The translations under genes and the position numbers were made by a program. Source: Simmondsia chinensis (taxonomy: Eukaryota > Streptophyta > Magnoliopsida > Caryophyllales > Simmondsiaceae). Taken from it: a DNA stretch of 64,000 bases. Below the pieces are notes generated by a model. It did no database searches, was not told the DNA's origin, and saw only the letters and a list, made by a program, of their open reading frames with translations. Position 1 is the stretch's first letter. Every line of letters starts with the position of its first letter. Below, in pieces: positions 22,632 through 33,857 of this stretch. The DNA lies in the NCBI GenBank assembly GCA_018398585.1, contig JAGTTD010000005.1, forward strand, positions 38,070,750 to 38,134,749, in the 5' to 3' direction.

Positions 22632-22962
22632 AAATCTCAGGATATATAATTAATAAATTTCATAATAATTTAAAGTGAATATGAGATCCCCATAAATTTA
22701 TGAGCACATCTTTTGCACTACTATATATGAATGTGAAAACTGCAGCTTCAAACTTGGATCTCCCAAAATAACATTTGAAACAAATAAATTAATAAATAAA
22801 TAAAAATGAAATATGTTGCAAGCTCATGTGCATCTCATTAATGATTATTTTTTGGATAATTAAACCTTTTTTTTATTTATGTATAAGCATAAAAATATTA
22901 AATTACGTGGAGGGGCAGGACTCGAAGGAAAGCAAAATTAGTTAGATTCAAAATATAGATAC

Positions 22963-23251
22963 TGTTAGATAATAAAATCAATTATAGAACTTCACCCATT
23001 AGCTTAAGCTTTTAGGAAAGTCGGTTTCTGGTTATGGTATCACTGAGTTTTGTTGACCAAGAGGTTATGAGTTCGAATTCCAAAACCTTTATTCCAGAAT
23101 TAATATTATTCAAGCATAAGGTATGGAGTCTCTGCAATATATACGCTTCAAGCCCATTAGACATTTGCGTGAGGGAGCATGTTAGAGTATAGAACCAATC
23201 CTGGATTTTCATCCATCAGCTTAAACTTTTGGGAAAGTTGATTCCTTGACA
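22963..23251 (+). mobile_element. Complete TRIM (miniature LTR retrotransposon), 289 bp
   Basis: Two 72-bp LTRs (22963-23034 and 23180-23251), both starting TGTTAGA. The 3' LTR ends GACA; the 5' LTR end has decayed to GTTA. Directly after the 5' LTR is TGGTATCACTGAG, close to the initiator tRNA-Met primer binding site TGGTATCAGAGC. Before the 3' LTR is a purine tract GTGAGGGAG (polypurine tract). The 5-bp TSD GATAC occurs at 22958-22962 and 23252-23256. No coding capacity, as usual for TRIMs. Confidence 0.85.
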
Positions 23252-23256
23252 GATAC

Positions 23257-24750
23257 AAAAATAGGGAACTAGTTTCTAGCATGTCGGCGAGTGGAGCAGA
23301 CCTAAGAAGTGATGGGGAATGGAAACGTTAGGTTTGATTTGAGCACACGTCAAATTTGAGAAGTAAATTTGGAATCCACCGAAAGAGAAGAGGAACTGGG
23401 GTTTCTTGTATTGAGTACTTATTGAATGGCAAAACAATCGGCCGAAACAAGTATTTATAGGCAAAACTAAATAAAACCCTAAACAAAAAAAGCCTAAACA
23501 GTATGAAATTGTCACTATGCTATCCGTAAAATATAAAAACGGCCCAAGAACACGTTTAGAAGCCGAATTTGAGGAAAATAGGTGGGGCAGTTGCATAGTT
23601 CCGTCTGAGAGTTTTCCTTTGACAGCTAATGGGCTCCGTAACTCCTTCCTGATCAAAACTTACAATCGTTTGAATGTGATAATTAATATTTTTAGCCCAC
23701 CTGGTTGAACTTCTAGCTAATTACTGCATAAACTTTTTAACTAATCGTCCTATCTCAAGAACACGCTTAAAGTTCTCAATTTTAGCTGTTGGGGATCTGT
23801 TAATATTTTGAAAGTATTTTAATTTTTAATTTTTTATCATGTTTTGAGACTTAATTTTAATTTTATTTATTTTTTTTTTTTTTGAGAATTGTAAGTGTCG
23901 GTTGTGTGTATGCCTTATTTTTATTGTAAAATTTTTGGGTGCCAAGGAGTTTCCTTTTTGGTGCATCGTCTTCGTTATATTTCAGGTTTGTCGCTAGTTA
24001 TGTATTACAACTTTGTCGCTGATTATTGGAAATAAATATTACAGGCTTGTTAAATCGTCCATAAATTATGATATAACTTTTACCGAAGACCACTAACATG
24101 AAATTTTTAACAATCTGTCATTGCTTCGTTTAGAATCTAGTGAATTCTTATTTTAGAATGCCAAATTTTAACGATACTAAACATAACTTATATACATTAT
24201 CTTAATCATTTACTGCATTAGCATTCTCGCATGGAAAGTTGGCTGAATTTTGACAAAATATCATCAGATTCTAGTAGCTAGTAGGGACCCAGATGATTAA
24301 AATTTCAAACTTAGAGTATCAGGATACTAATATCAGAGCACTTACATAATAAATACTATAATCTTGAGTACCTAAGTGAGAAATATAGAAAAGTTATTTT
24401 TTTTTTGGGCTAACAAGAAACCCAGTTATCTGGTAAACTCGGGCCCATGCAGCGACCCACATACTACAAGAGCTTATTAAGTCAGAATTTCTTAAGGAGA
24501 GGTTAAAGGGGAGCAACAGTCTATCCCCTAACTTTCCTCCTATTACTGAGGCAAGGCCCTGATGGGTATACAAAAATTATATTACTACAACTGATAAGCT
24601 AAAAAAAATTCAAATATAAAATTTATGCATTTCACCAAATCCTCAACTAATTAAAGATGAAAAAGCATAGTAATTTCACTTTCACATGTTGGCTTCTCAT
24701 CATCAAATAAAAACTTAACGAAAAATAATTCCGTTATCTTTGGTAGGCAT
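23257..24750. other. Intergenic, no gene recognised
   Basis: Bases 23280-23480 contain LTR-like sequence (AACAAGTATTTATAGGCAAA) of uncertain type. The rest is AT-rich. Bases 24403-24560 look like the antisense of a retroposon ending in an A-rich tail (TTTTTTTTGGGCTAACAAGA). Nothing firmer can be said. Confidence 0.35.
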
Positions 24751-24754
24751 CTTT

Positions 24755-24976
24755 AGCCATGAGATCTTCCGAGATAGCGTTTTATATCGTGTCTGTTTGT
24801 ATTTGTTATTGTAGCGGGTGTTGATCTATATCTTGGGATGTGGCCCAAGGTAGATCCTGCTTTTTGATTTTGTTCTATTTTGACTTGATTTTTATTCACG
24901 CATGTGTGGTCTCGGGTTCTGCCACTGTAAGAAAACAGTTTTTGTATCGCGATTTCATTACTAATTATCAAAAAAG
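24755..24976 (+). mobile_element. L1-type LINE 3' end
   Basis: A T/G-rich 3' UTR ends GATTTCATTACTAATTATC followed by a short A tail. The same terminal motif (TAATTATC plus A-run) ends the L1-like remnants at 34953 and 53466 (there TAATTATCG) and, on the minus strand, at 54413. Confidence 0.55.
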
Positions 24977-25164
24977 GGTACTAGTCTGAAGATAAATAGT
25001 AAATACACTATACTATTGGTTAAAATCAAAGTGATCATCTAAACTTTTAATTCCATCAAAGTAATTTCTGAACTATTGGCCAAAATTATTGTGAACCCGA
25101 CTTTTAGTTTTATCACCACTCTCCTTGAACAATTAATTAAAATCAATTTGAATCTTAAACCTTT

Positions 25165-26029
25165 TTTTTGATAAATGTCGGCGAAGCCGAAGTACAAACT
25201 AGGGACCTCGACAAGCGAGCTCTAAACACCATGTAAACGATAGGTGGTATAGAAAATCCGATCAAGGGGAAAAAAAAAAAAATAACAGGGAGGACAACAG
25301 GAATAGGAAAAACAAAAACAAGACTGGACACAGTCCTGCAACCTGCACAACAGGAAAACCAAAGCCCTACGGGAGGAGAGAGAACAGGAAAGGAAGGTAG
25401 AAAGAAGAGCAAGAAGAAAAAACACACAACAGAATTAAAGGAAGACCAGACTAGAAACTGAGGAAGAGAGGAGCATAGCAGCACCAACAGAGTCTTGAGG
25501 GAGAAAGCCACTGCAAGTCACACCCTAGTCCATTAGTGCAAAGCGCTCGATCATGAGAGATTCATCGCCATGAAAATCCAACCCGAGCTTCTTCCCCATT
25601 TCCCATGTTTTTTTTCCTTTTGAGTAGTTGCTCAGCTATAAAACTCTTCTTGTTCTTGTTCCGTATCTTCTTCTCTCCTTTTGCTTTGGTCAATTTCTCA
25701 GGCATCTTCTTACCACCGCTTCCTGGAGACATATCTTTAAGGAACTCTTTTAGGTTCCTTTTCTCTTGTTCCTTTTTCGAACATTTGATTGCCCTACGCT
25801 CCCTCTTTGTAGTACCATCAGTAGGCACCTGATGCCCCGGTTTCTGTCTTCTCCTCTTTTAGGTTCCATTTCTTTTGTTCCTTTTTCCAATGTTTGATTG
25901 TCCTACGCTCCCTCTTAGTAGCACCATCAGTAGGCACTTGATGCCCCGGTTTTTGTCTTCTTCTCCTTGTTCCTTTTGCTAACGTTTGATTGCCCTACGC
26001 TCCCTCTTAGTAGCACCATCAGTAGGCAC
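25165..26029 (-). mobile_element. L1-like non-LTR retroposon remnant with 17-bp TSD
   Basis: Flanked by TTGAATCTTAAACCTTT at 25148-25164 and 26030-26046, a perfect 17-bp duplication. On the minus strand it ends in an A tail (TTATCAAAAAAA). It carries a Lys/Arg-rich reading region followed by MGKKLGLDFHGDE-like sequence and a pyrimidine-rich 3' UTR. The basic region is built from a tandem repeat (25755-26029). It is probably an internally deleted L1. The insertion itself landed in an older foldback-like sequence (25000-25147 and 26047-26480). Confidence 0.75.
25755..26029 (-). repeat. About 2.6 copies of a ~108-bp tandem repeat inside the L1-like element
   Basis: The block GATTGCCCTACGCTCCCTCT..GTA(G)CACCATCAGTAGGCAC(C/T)TGATGCCCCGGTTT recurs three times, the last copy incomplete. 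On the minus strand it encodes the repeated peptide PTDG(T/A)TKRERRAIK. Confidence 0.8.
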
Positions 26030-26603
26030 TTGAATCTTAAACCTTTAAATTTATCAAAAAACATTATAAACTATTAAAATATTCAAATTAATCAATTAAT
26101 AAATAGAATTTATATATTCAGTGTTGTGATAAAAATTATTAAATTAAAAAAGTAATATGAGATTATTTCTTGTCATAAATGAATTATTTTTATCATATAT
26201 ATTTAGTTTGGTTCTTATATAATTTGGAATTTTATTGGTGAAATTAAAATTTTATGAGTCACTGTGATTTTGACTAATAGTTCATATATGTTTTTGATCA
26301 AATTAAAAGTTGTCGGGATCATAACGATTTTTGGGACTGCCTTTGAAGAAGTTTAAATTTCCCGGTTCACATTAATGTTGACAAATAATTCGAGAAACGT
26401 TTTTAATATAACTAAAAGATTAAAAAATCACTTTAAATTTGACTAATAGTTCGAAATATCTTCGATATTTATCATTAATCAAATAATTTTTAAGATGGCG
26501 TCTAATATTATAATTGTTTGATTTGATTGTGGCCCTTCAAATCACTAGGAAGGATCTCAATCTAAGTCCTGAGTTAGAGACTGAATATAAAAAAGTTGAA
26601 AAA

Positions 26604-26918
26604 AAAGGATAAATTACATTTTTTTTTTTGAGCACAGATAAATTACATATTAGTACCGTGATATTTAATGTATTAATTTTTTAATGTATAAAGTTTGTGG
26701 AATAATTTTTTAGTCTGAAAAGTTATACGTATTTAATAATATAGTCCAAATAATGGTATGAAAGAATGAAAGTGAGGCCTATTTTGTACCTTTAAACTCC
26801 ACTATTTGTACTATTTTATTAAATTCATATAACATTTTGGGTTAAAAAATTATTTCACAAATTTTGTGGACTAAAAAATTATTATACTAAACCTCAAGAT
26901 AATAATATGTAATTTATC

Positions 26919-26922
<4 letters not shown>
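26604..26922. repeat. Foldback MITE
   Basis: The left end AAATTACATATTAGTACC..AATGTATTAATTTTT and the right end AAAAATTATTATACTAAACC..ATATGTAATTTATCC are inverted repeats; CACAAATTTTGTGGACTAAA lies internally. No ORF. Confidence 0.65.

Positions 26923-26961
<39 letters not shown>
26922..26961. repeat. (TA)n microsatellite
   Basis: A run of alternating T and A of about 38 bases between two MITE-like elements. Confidence 0.95.
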
Positions 26962-26963
<2 letters not shown>

Positions 26964-27262
26964 CATTCTTATTAGAGGGGGTGGGAGTGTGAGAGGGACA
27001 AATTCTGGCCTTCCATTGTAATGGGCAGCCAAGCTTTGTTGGATATTAAAAAAATAACAATTTACGGTCAAGATTTATTGAGTATAAAAAATATATATAT
27101 ATAATTTCCCTCCCTTACCCCTCTTTCGTTTTGCCCCATGAAGAGGTATAGGCCGTAAATTGTTATTTTTTTAATATTCAACAAATTTTGGCCGTCCATT
27201 ACAATGAAGGACTAGGACGCCCCTCTCATACTTTTACCCTCTCATAAGAACGATACCCTATA
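26960..27262. repeat. Foldback MITE with ~115-bp arms
   Basis: The left arm (ATTCTTATTAGAGGG.., CCTTCCATTGTAATGGGCAG, ATATTAAAAAAATAACAATT) is mirrored by the right arm (AATTGTTATTTTTTTAATAT, CGTCCATTACAATGAAGGAC, CCTCTCATAAGAACGATAC). No coding capacity. Confidence 0.75.
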
Positions 27263-27613
27263 TATATATAGAGAGAGAGAGAGAAGAGAGTATCTGTTGA
27301 TGATATGAACCATGGTCAAAGTCAAGCTATGACTAGATTGTATTGACTAAGATGCTCATTTCCACAGAATTATAACGTGTTAAATTTAATTCGGCCTTAA
27401 GCATGACCTACAAAGTTGACATGCATGAGATTCACATATAAGTCTAAATGAGGTTAAATCCTAAAATCAATTGGCATTGACTCTATTATTATGTCTCGAT
27501 GAATCAACCAATCTTTTAAAGTATACATGTCTGGAATATAAGAAAATATTCAATCTCTAAAATATTCTAATTTGAAAATACGTGAATAAGCTATAAGAAA
27601 ATCTTAAATTAAA

Positions 27614-27965
27614 GGGTTATTTATGCCAAAGTTCCTTGTACTTTATTCATCGTGTCAATTAAATCCTAGTACTTTTAACTGTATTAATTTTGTCCCTGTA
27701 CAATTCAAAATGTGTCAATTTGATTCTTAGAAAAAAATTATGTTAAGCTTTTAATAAAAATCTTAATGGTTCAGCCTCGTATTGGATTAAATTGAGTAAA
27801 CAGATAAATTTATAAGTTACTTGTATCTAACATAATTTTACCGTTTAAAATTACGTCATTAATATAACTTAAATTTGATCAAAGAACTAAATTGATACAA
27901 TTAAAAGTACATGGACCAAATTAACACAATGAGCAAAGTAGAGGGACCTTTGACGTAAATAACCC
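27614..27965. mobile_element. Mutator-type MITE, 352 bp, 9-bp TSD
   Basis: The ends GGGTTATTTATGCCAAAG and (reverse complement of the right end) GGGTTATTTACGTCAAAG continue as long inverted arms through CTTTATTCATCGTGTCAAT. Identical 9-bp flanks TAAATTAAA lie at 27605-27613 and 27966-27974. Nine-base duplications and long TIRs fit the Mutator superfamily. Confidence 0.82.
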
Positions 27966-28224
27966 TAAATTAAATGAAACAAAGTGATATAATTGTCAAC
28001 AAGTAGTTAAAAAATTGATGGCAAGCCTAACTATTAGCCTTTGATGCAAGTCCCACAGTTTTCATGTTTGAAAATTTGATTTAATTGTGAGTTTAAGCAT
28101 TCTTCATGGAACTTCCCCTCATACCACCAACCCGAGCAGGACCAGTTAAGACTCCAAGCAATTTAAGCTGTCGCTCGGGCCTCTAATTTGTTGAGAATCT
28201 TATTATAGTATTAGTTTGCTTCTA

Positions 28225-28497
28225 CTATATATCATTGTTCATTATGCTGTGTCTTGTCTTAGGTTTTTCCACATCTTGTGGAGGCCGTTGTTTGTTTTTC
28301 ATGGGGGGTTGCAGTTTCGGGTGTGTATCCTTTGCAGTTACTGCCTCTGTTGTTCTTGGGTCTTAGCTGAGGCATTTTTGTTTTGGAGTCAGGTTTAGAG
28401 ACAATTTATTTTCTTGGGTGTTGTGTCTGTTTGCTGTTGAGCCTTACCCTGCCTTATGCATGAGCGGGCTTGTACTTCTAAGTATCGGGAAAAAAAC
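28225..28497 (+). mobile_element. Probable L1-type 3' UTR remnant
   Basis: A G/T-rich, ORF-poor stretch (GGAGGCCGTTGTTTGTTTTT..) ending CTAAGTATCGGGAAAAAAA. Its composition and end resemble the other L1-like 3' ends in the window. Left border uncertain. Confidence 0.45.
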
Positions 28498-28530
28498 TGT
28501 TCATTGTTGGACAAACACACACCAACATAT

Positions 28531-28778
28531 AGGAACATACCCAGTGCCTTAAGGGCTACCACCTACGCAGGGTCTGGGGGGGGGGGGGGGGGGGGGCAGA
28601 TATACACAGCCTTCCCCCTTCAGGGTGTTAACCTGAAGAGAGGTTGTTTCCCAGTGCCCCCAACCTGAGGGTGAGGACTTCCCAGGAGGTCACCTATCCT
28701 GGTACTACTCTCGCCCAAGCACGCTTAACTCGGAGTTCTAATGGGATCCGGTGACGGCGTGTTGGCGCCCTCTTTGGT
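28531..28778 (-). mobile_element. 5S rRNA-headed Au-like SINE, copy 3 (best preserved)
   Basis: Minus strand: GGATCCCATTAGAACTCCGA, AGTTAAGCGTGCTTGGGCGA (box A), GAGTAGTACCA (intermediate element) and GGATAGGTGACCTCCTGGGA (box C) are almost unchanged from plant 5S rRNA. The Au-like body follows (CTTCAGGTTAACACCCTGAA, GGCTGTGTATATCTG, AAGGCACTGGGTATGTT). It is flanked by perfect 18-bp duplications AAACACACACCAACATAT at 28513-28530 and 28779-28796. A run of 21 G (28576-28596) interrupts the body. The first ~30 bases of the head differ from 5S. Confidence 0.9.
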
Positions 28779-28799
28779 AAACACACACCAACATATGAT

Positions 28800-30530
28800 A
28801 AGTTATAAACATACATATAATCATATAATACAAATGACTTACATATTAGTTGATACAATGCCATAGAGTGGGTTATCCGAGGGGCTTAAGTTAGTTTAGA
28901 CACCTTGGTTATCAAAAAAGGGCTTGCTGATCAAACCTGTTTTGGACCCTGAAATCTCGAGACTGACTCTAAACTTGACAACGCCTCATTGTATATAGCC
29001 TAACTGTTGTGGCACTAAATCTAGTCTTTAAAATGTTACTACCACTCACGTAAAGAGTTTATGGGTTGTTTTAATGGTTAAAATCCTGCCTGTTTTTTGG
29101 CCGTTTCTCGAGTTTAAACCTCAGTAATTGTCTGCTATTCAGTTGCTAGATATCTCTCTTTTGTTTTCTTTTTATAAATTGGTCAGGTCGTTATGTTAGG
29201 GGTAGGGAAAGGTGCCTCAAATCCAAGATCCTCGAGATGGTATAAAGCATCCCGAACCACCGGGGCGCAAGGTTGTTGGACAATTGCTATCCCTCTTACA
29301 GGAACTCATACTATTCTCACCAATATCTTTTTAAGGGTTTTTTTCAACTAAAATTCGTCTAAATTTTAGGTGCAGTTTTAAAAAATTACATAAAATTTTA
29401 AAACTTTTAATATCACACGTTAATATAACACCATTAATATTCGTTGGTTTTTGTTGACGTGAGAATTAAAAAAGTGAATCAATGTCAAAGCATGTGTAAG
29501 GTAATGAACCAATAAGATTCCAAATATTCCAACAGAAATTTAAAAAAAAAAAAAAAAATTAGGTTGATGAAAACTCACTGTGCATCTTAACGTATATTTG
29601 TGTTTTTTCAAAACCTTAACCTTAAAGAAAACGAGGACAAAACAACTAAACACAACGAAAATTTTACGAGAAAAATAAAATCAATCGCACAAATTTACAT
29701 GGTTTGGCCGAAATTACCTATGTCCAAGGAGTTGTAGGAGATTTTTATTACTTTGGAACTGTTACAGAGAATTTTCTACCAATTTGCTCTACTCTTTCAA
29801 ACCTCAGAAGCTGGTTTATACAGGTACACAATAGAACCTAAATTTTCAGCTGAAGTCATAAACACGGGTTCCGCACTAGAAGTGCAACATATATTTTTGA
29901 AAAATATTTTATTCTCTATTAACTCAAAGTATTACATTTGATTTCTTCAATAAAGTTTAAGAAATTAATCAATTATATAAATTTATATAAGATTTGTTTC
30001 AAAAGACGATTTGAAGTTAATTGAAGATTGTTGAGCTCTTGATACCGCTTGTTATGACCGGCTACAGAATACCGAAACCCTAAATTGAAACAACAATCAT
30101 AAACAGAAGAGGATTGGGAAGAAAAATGAAGAACACTGAAATTTAGGTGGCTCAGCCGAAGCCTACATCTAAGGAGGGGAGCATAATATTTGACTATATC
30201 TTTAAAAGTTCACATGCGACGTCTCAACTCTTTCTTAATCCGAATGGTAACATACATAATCATTGTGTATACATAGAGCCACCATTTTAAAACCCCGCTG
30301 AGTGTGAGATGAGCTTAAATAGGATTGGTCCAATTCTGTACCTCATGAACAAGACCCAATACAACTGACTTTACAAATAACGCAACAAAAATGATATTGA
30401 CCTTTCCTTCCCTTAAATAAGATCGATTTTTCTTTATGGAGGAAATGATTTTCTCCTCATATGAGTAAGAGAATAATAGATCAAAGGGACTGAAAAATAT
30501 TTCCCTCAAACCGAACAAATCTTACTGTAC
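28800..30530. other. Intergenic with LTR-like debris
   Basis: Bases 29690-29770 (ACAAATTTACATGGTTTGGC.., CTATGTCCAAGGAG) and 30145-30185 (AATTTAGGTGGCTCAGCC.., CTACATCTAAGGAGG) resemble the conserved part of Copia-type LTRs in antisense. No gag or pol coding sequence was found, and the rest is AT-rich. Confidence 0.4.
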
Positions 30531-30610
30531 TTACGGGTAGAAAAGGTGGATCTTATATAAAAAAATACTATTACGGGTAGAAAAGGTGGATCTTATATAA
30601 AAAAATACTA
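30531..30610 (+). repeat. Perfect 40-bp tandem duplication
   Basis: Two identical consecutive 40-bp units beginning TTACGGGTAGAAAAGGTGGA (30531-30570 and 30571-30610). Complete identity points to a recent event or an assembly/sequencing artefact. Confidence 0.97.
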
Positions 30611-32040
30611 TCTTTAAATTTTTTATTTTAATAACAAATGTTCTGAATAAAGATTTCTTAGGAGAATCCAAAAATACGAGAGTTATTCGTTGGCTTCGTG
30701 TGGTCGTTAGACTAACTATTTTAAGCATAAAGTTCAGATTCAAAATTCATTTCACTGTCCTATAGCGTTGGTGGCCCTATTTAGAATAATATTATACCTA
30801 CTTATTATAAAATAAATCCAAAAATACGAGATCAATTTTCTAAAATGAAACTCATTTTTGAAAACTATTTCAAATGATTTTTTATTCTTTTATAATGTTG
30901 TTGTAAAAGAAATTTTTGTTATTATAATTACCTTGTAAAAAGGCTTTATGTAATAAGGAAACTTAAAAAGGGCATGTAAATATTATTTTGAGTACCCTAA
31001 AATTGTTTTCCAATTTTATATATTTAAACATAATTTTCATAGTTTTTAAAATTTTATTATTGTTTCAAAATTAGATTTTGATGAGATTTAGTTTTATTAT
31101 CAGATTGAGATTTGATTTGGAGTTTCGCTGATATTATGCTTAGACACCTAAATTATAAAAGGGACTTATTCTTTGATGATCGAGAGAACAAGAAATAGAG
31201 GAAAAAGGCTTGTGGGATTTGTAAAGCGGTGGTCGGAGGGCGCACTCGGATAGAGGGAGAGAGTGAGATTGGCTCATGAGTTCTTTGATTGAGTGTTGTA
31301 AGAGAGTTTGTAACTTTATCTGTTAAGAGGGTTATTGATGTGTGTTATTTTTATATGTTTTATGCCTTGCTCCCATGACATATTCGGCTATCACATGTAT
31401 GCTTTATTGCAATTTACGTATATTTAGGCTTGGAGCGTATTAGAGCAAACACAACTTGAAAAGTGGTTAAGAACAAGCAAAATCGGACATATTTGAATAT
31501 TACATTGAAAAACCTGACCACGCGTGAAAAAAAGATCCATCGGGTCAGTTATACTGAGAAAGGTTTGTAAGAGAGTAAGTGTTGATGGCTCACCATGTAA
31601 TAGCTATATTGAGAAGGGTTGGTGGATCACTGCATCTAAGGCGACTTACTATGCATCTAACCGCTCGACTCGAACTCCGCATGATGAGCCAGTTTGTAAG
31701 GACTCGCAAACTAACTCGGCTCACTTACACCCCTGTGGCGAGTAACAAAAGAAACAACAAAAAAATTATAAATTGTTTAAAGTGAAATTAAGATTTGGTG
31801 CTTATTTATCTTAGATATTGTGTATGTCATCTTATACTCCAAATATCAACATCTTATGCAAGGTCTATTTTTTATTCTTAGTTTTGGGGAAATTACAATT
31901 GTGTGAAAATGATCCTTTTATTCTTTATTTTTTAATTATTACAATTTTATTATTTTTTATAAAAACTAAAATTAGAAATTAAAGTAAAAAAAATACCAAT
32001 ACAATGAAATTGAAATTCCATTTTGGTTAATTAAAGGAAT
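30611..32040. other. Intergenic, nothing recognised
   Basis: AT-rich sequence with small ORFs that carry no domain signature (e.g. 31524-31745, which continues no recognisable family). Confidence 0.4.
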
Positions 32041-32043
32041 CAG

Positions 32044-32400
32044 ATGTTGAATTATAATATTCGAGGTATCATGGGTTTTGAGTTCATCAGGTTAGAGTAT
32101 GTCGAGGTTTGGGTCAGCCACAGTCGGGTTTCAATCGAGCTAAATCACGTTGAGTTCAAGGTATCTCAAGTTTCGGGTCAAAGTGGGTCGAGTTTTAGTC
32201 GAGTGGTGTTCAGGTTATCTTGGAATTGGGTTTTATTGGATTTGGTCATTTTGGAATTCAGGTTAGCAAGGGACGATTTGAGTTGATTCTGGTCATTTTG
32301 AACTCAAGTCATCTTGATTTAGGGTCAATTGGGTTGTCAATGTAGATTTCGGGTTATGTCAATTCCGGTCAAATTTAGGCAATGAGTGAGCAGAGTAGAG
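32044..32400. repeat. GGGTCGGGT-type degenerate repeat region
   Basis: Repeats of GGGTT, CGAGTT, GGGTCA and TTGAGTTCA with hAT-subterminal style. Ends not resolved. The ORF crossing it is a composition artefact. Confidence 0.45.
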
Positions 32401-32700
32401 TTAATTTCGGTTTAAGTAATTGGATGTAAAAATTGACAAAAGTTCAAACAAGAAATAATGTTGTTGAGAACTCCACATGTGAGTTTTGTTGAATTCCATA
32501 TAAGAATTGTTAGAAAGAAGAGACCAATAGTGAGTTATTCTATTTAATGCCAATTGGTTTTAGGATGAAACCCTACTTGGGCTTATATGTAGATTTTATA
32601 TGTACCAATTCCTTAGGTTAGGCCTAAAGGCTCGGTGTATTTTAACAAATATTCAGACTAGAAGATAGAATGAACTGGAAATTAGATGATCATACTTCAT

Positions 32701-32955
32701 CACAACAACAACAACAACAACAACAACAGTCCCCAGTGCTTCAAGGGTTCCTGCGTACGCAGGGTTTGGAAGGGGTAGGATGTATGCAGCCTTACCCCTT
32801 CAGGGCAGGGCCCTGATGAGATGCTGTTTCCAAGGATTCCCAACCTGATAGTTGATAGTTAAAAAAAGGGCATGTAAGTAAAGTAAGTAGAGCATGTAAA
32901 GCCTATACGTAGATCATGAAGAACATGTAAAGTGTATCATACATTATCGCAAAAC
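32701..32955 (-). mobile_element. RTE LINE / Au-like tail, 5'-truncated
   Basis: Plus-strand reading starts with eight or more CAA units, then GTGCTTCAAGGGTTCCTGCG, GGATGTATGCAGCCTTACCC, CTGATGAGATGCTGTTTCC and AACCTGATAGTTGATAG. It then enters the CATGTAA-rich sequence also present at 3500-3650 and 11900-12030, so this is a LINE 3' end rather than a SINE. Confidence 0.75.
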
Positions 32956-33857
32956 GTTCTATTTATAGTACAAAAGTCACAAAACCTAGCCAGTCAACTT
33001 GGATTTCAAGTAGTAAAAGACCCATTTATGGGTACAAAATACTAAGTATACAATACAAATACAAGATAAATTACAGATACATAGTATGTAAAATATTATA
33101 TTATATTATCAAAACATTGGAGGTTTTTTTCCGGTAATTTAAATACAAGCTCGGGAAAGTGCGATGGTGTAGGATAAGGACCGAAGACAAACAAAAAAAA
33201 TCCCAAAACACCCAATGTAGTAGGCTGCCCATAACAGGATATCAAAACAAACGAACACCTTGACAAGGGGAAGCCCGACGCTAAAGATACCATAATTAAA
33301 CACCAAAAGACAATAGAAATGAGCTACCTCAAAAAACACATCTAAGAAGGCCTACCCCAATGACAAACAAAACGGCTAGGGCAAGAAGGGCCAGAACACT
33401 CAATACGGACCACAACAGGACAACAACGATTTACCAGAAAGTCAAACCATAACAGACGCTTAATACACTTTACTAAGATACCTTCAACTTCTCAACATTG
33501 ATGGTTTCAAGGCAATTAGGTCAGATCAATTCGATTATGGGTGAACTTGATTGTATCACATTTAAGTCGAATAGATTAATCGAACGAGCCTATGCTCTAG
33601 ACAAGACTTTACGAATTATTAATTCATAAGAAAGTAATTAATTTTTTATTATTTTTAATTATATGTTAATCTTAGACAGATTTGAATATATAATTAAGTA
33701 TAATTTTTAGAATAAATTAAGTATTTTCCTAAAACTTTTACTGAATTTTTTTATAAGAGAGAACTCCTATTGCGTCATGAGCTTCTCCTTTTGAGTTGCG
33801 TCTCGCTCACCGTTCCCTTAGTTGCATCATCACCTAACATCCCCCAAACTTATATTA
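32956..33857. other. Intergenic, possible L1 3' UTR in antisense
   Basis: Bases 33096-33480 are A/C-rich (CACCTTGACAAGGGGAAGCC..) and look like the antisense of an L1-type 3' UTR. No coding motif seen. Confidence 0.35.

Noticed and set aside
25155..25511. 118-codon ORF rich in F, L and S on the minus strand
   Set aside because: It lies in the pyrimidine-rich 3' UTR of an L1-like element, next to its A tail, and has no family signature.
2984..28778. 5S rRNA-like segments as parts of Cassandra-type TRIM elements
   Set aside because: Cassandra carries 5S sequence in its LTRs, but here each 5S segment occurs once, continues into an Au/RTE-type tail, and has 15-18 bp TSDs instead of 5-bp TSDs. 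No paired LTRs or primer binding site accompany them.
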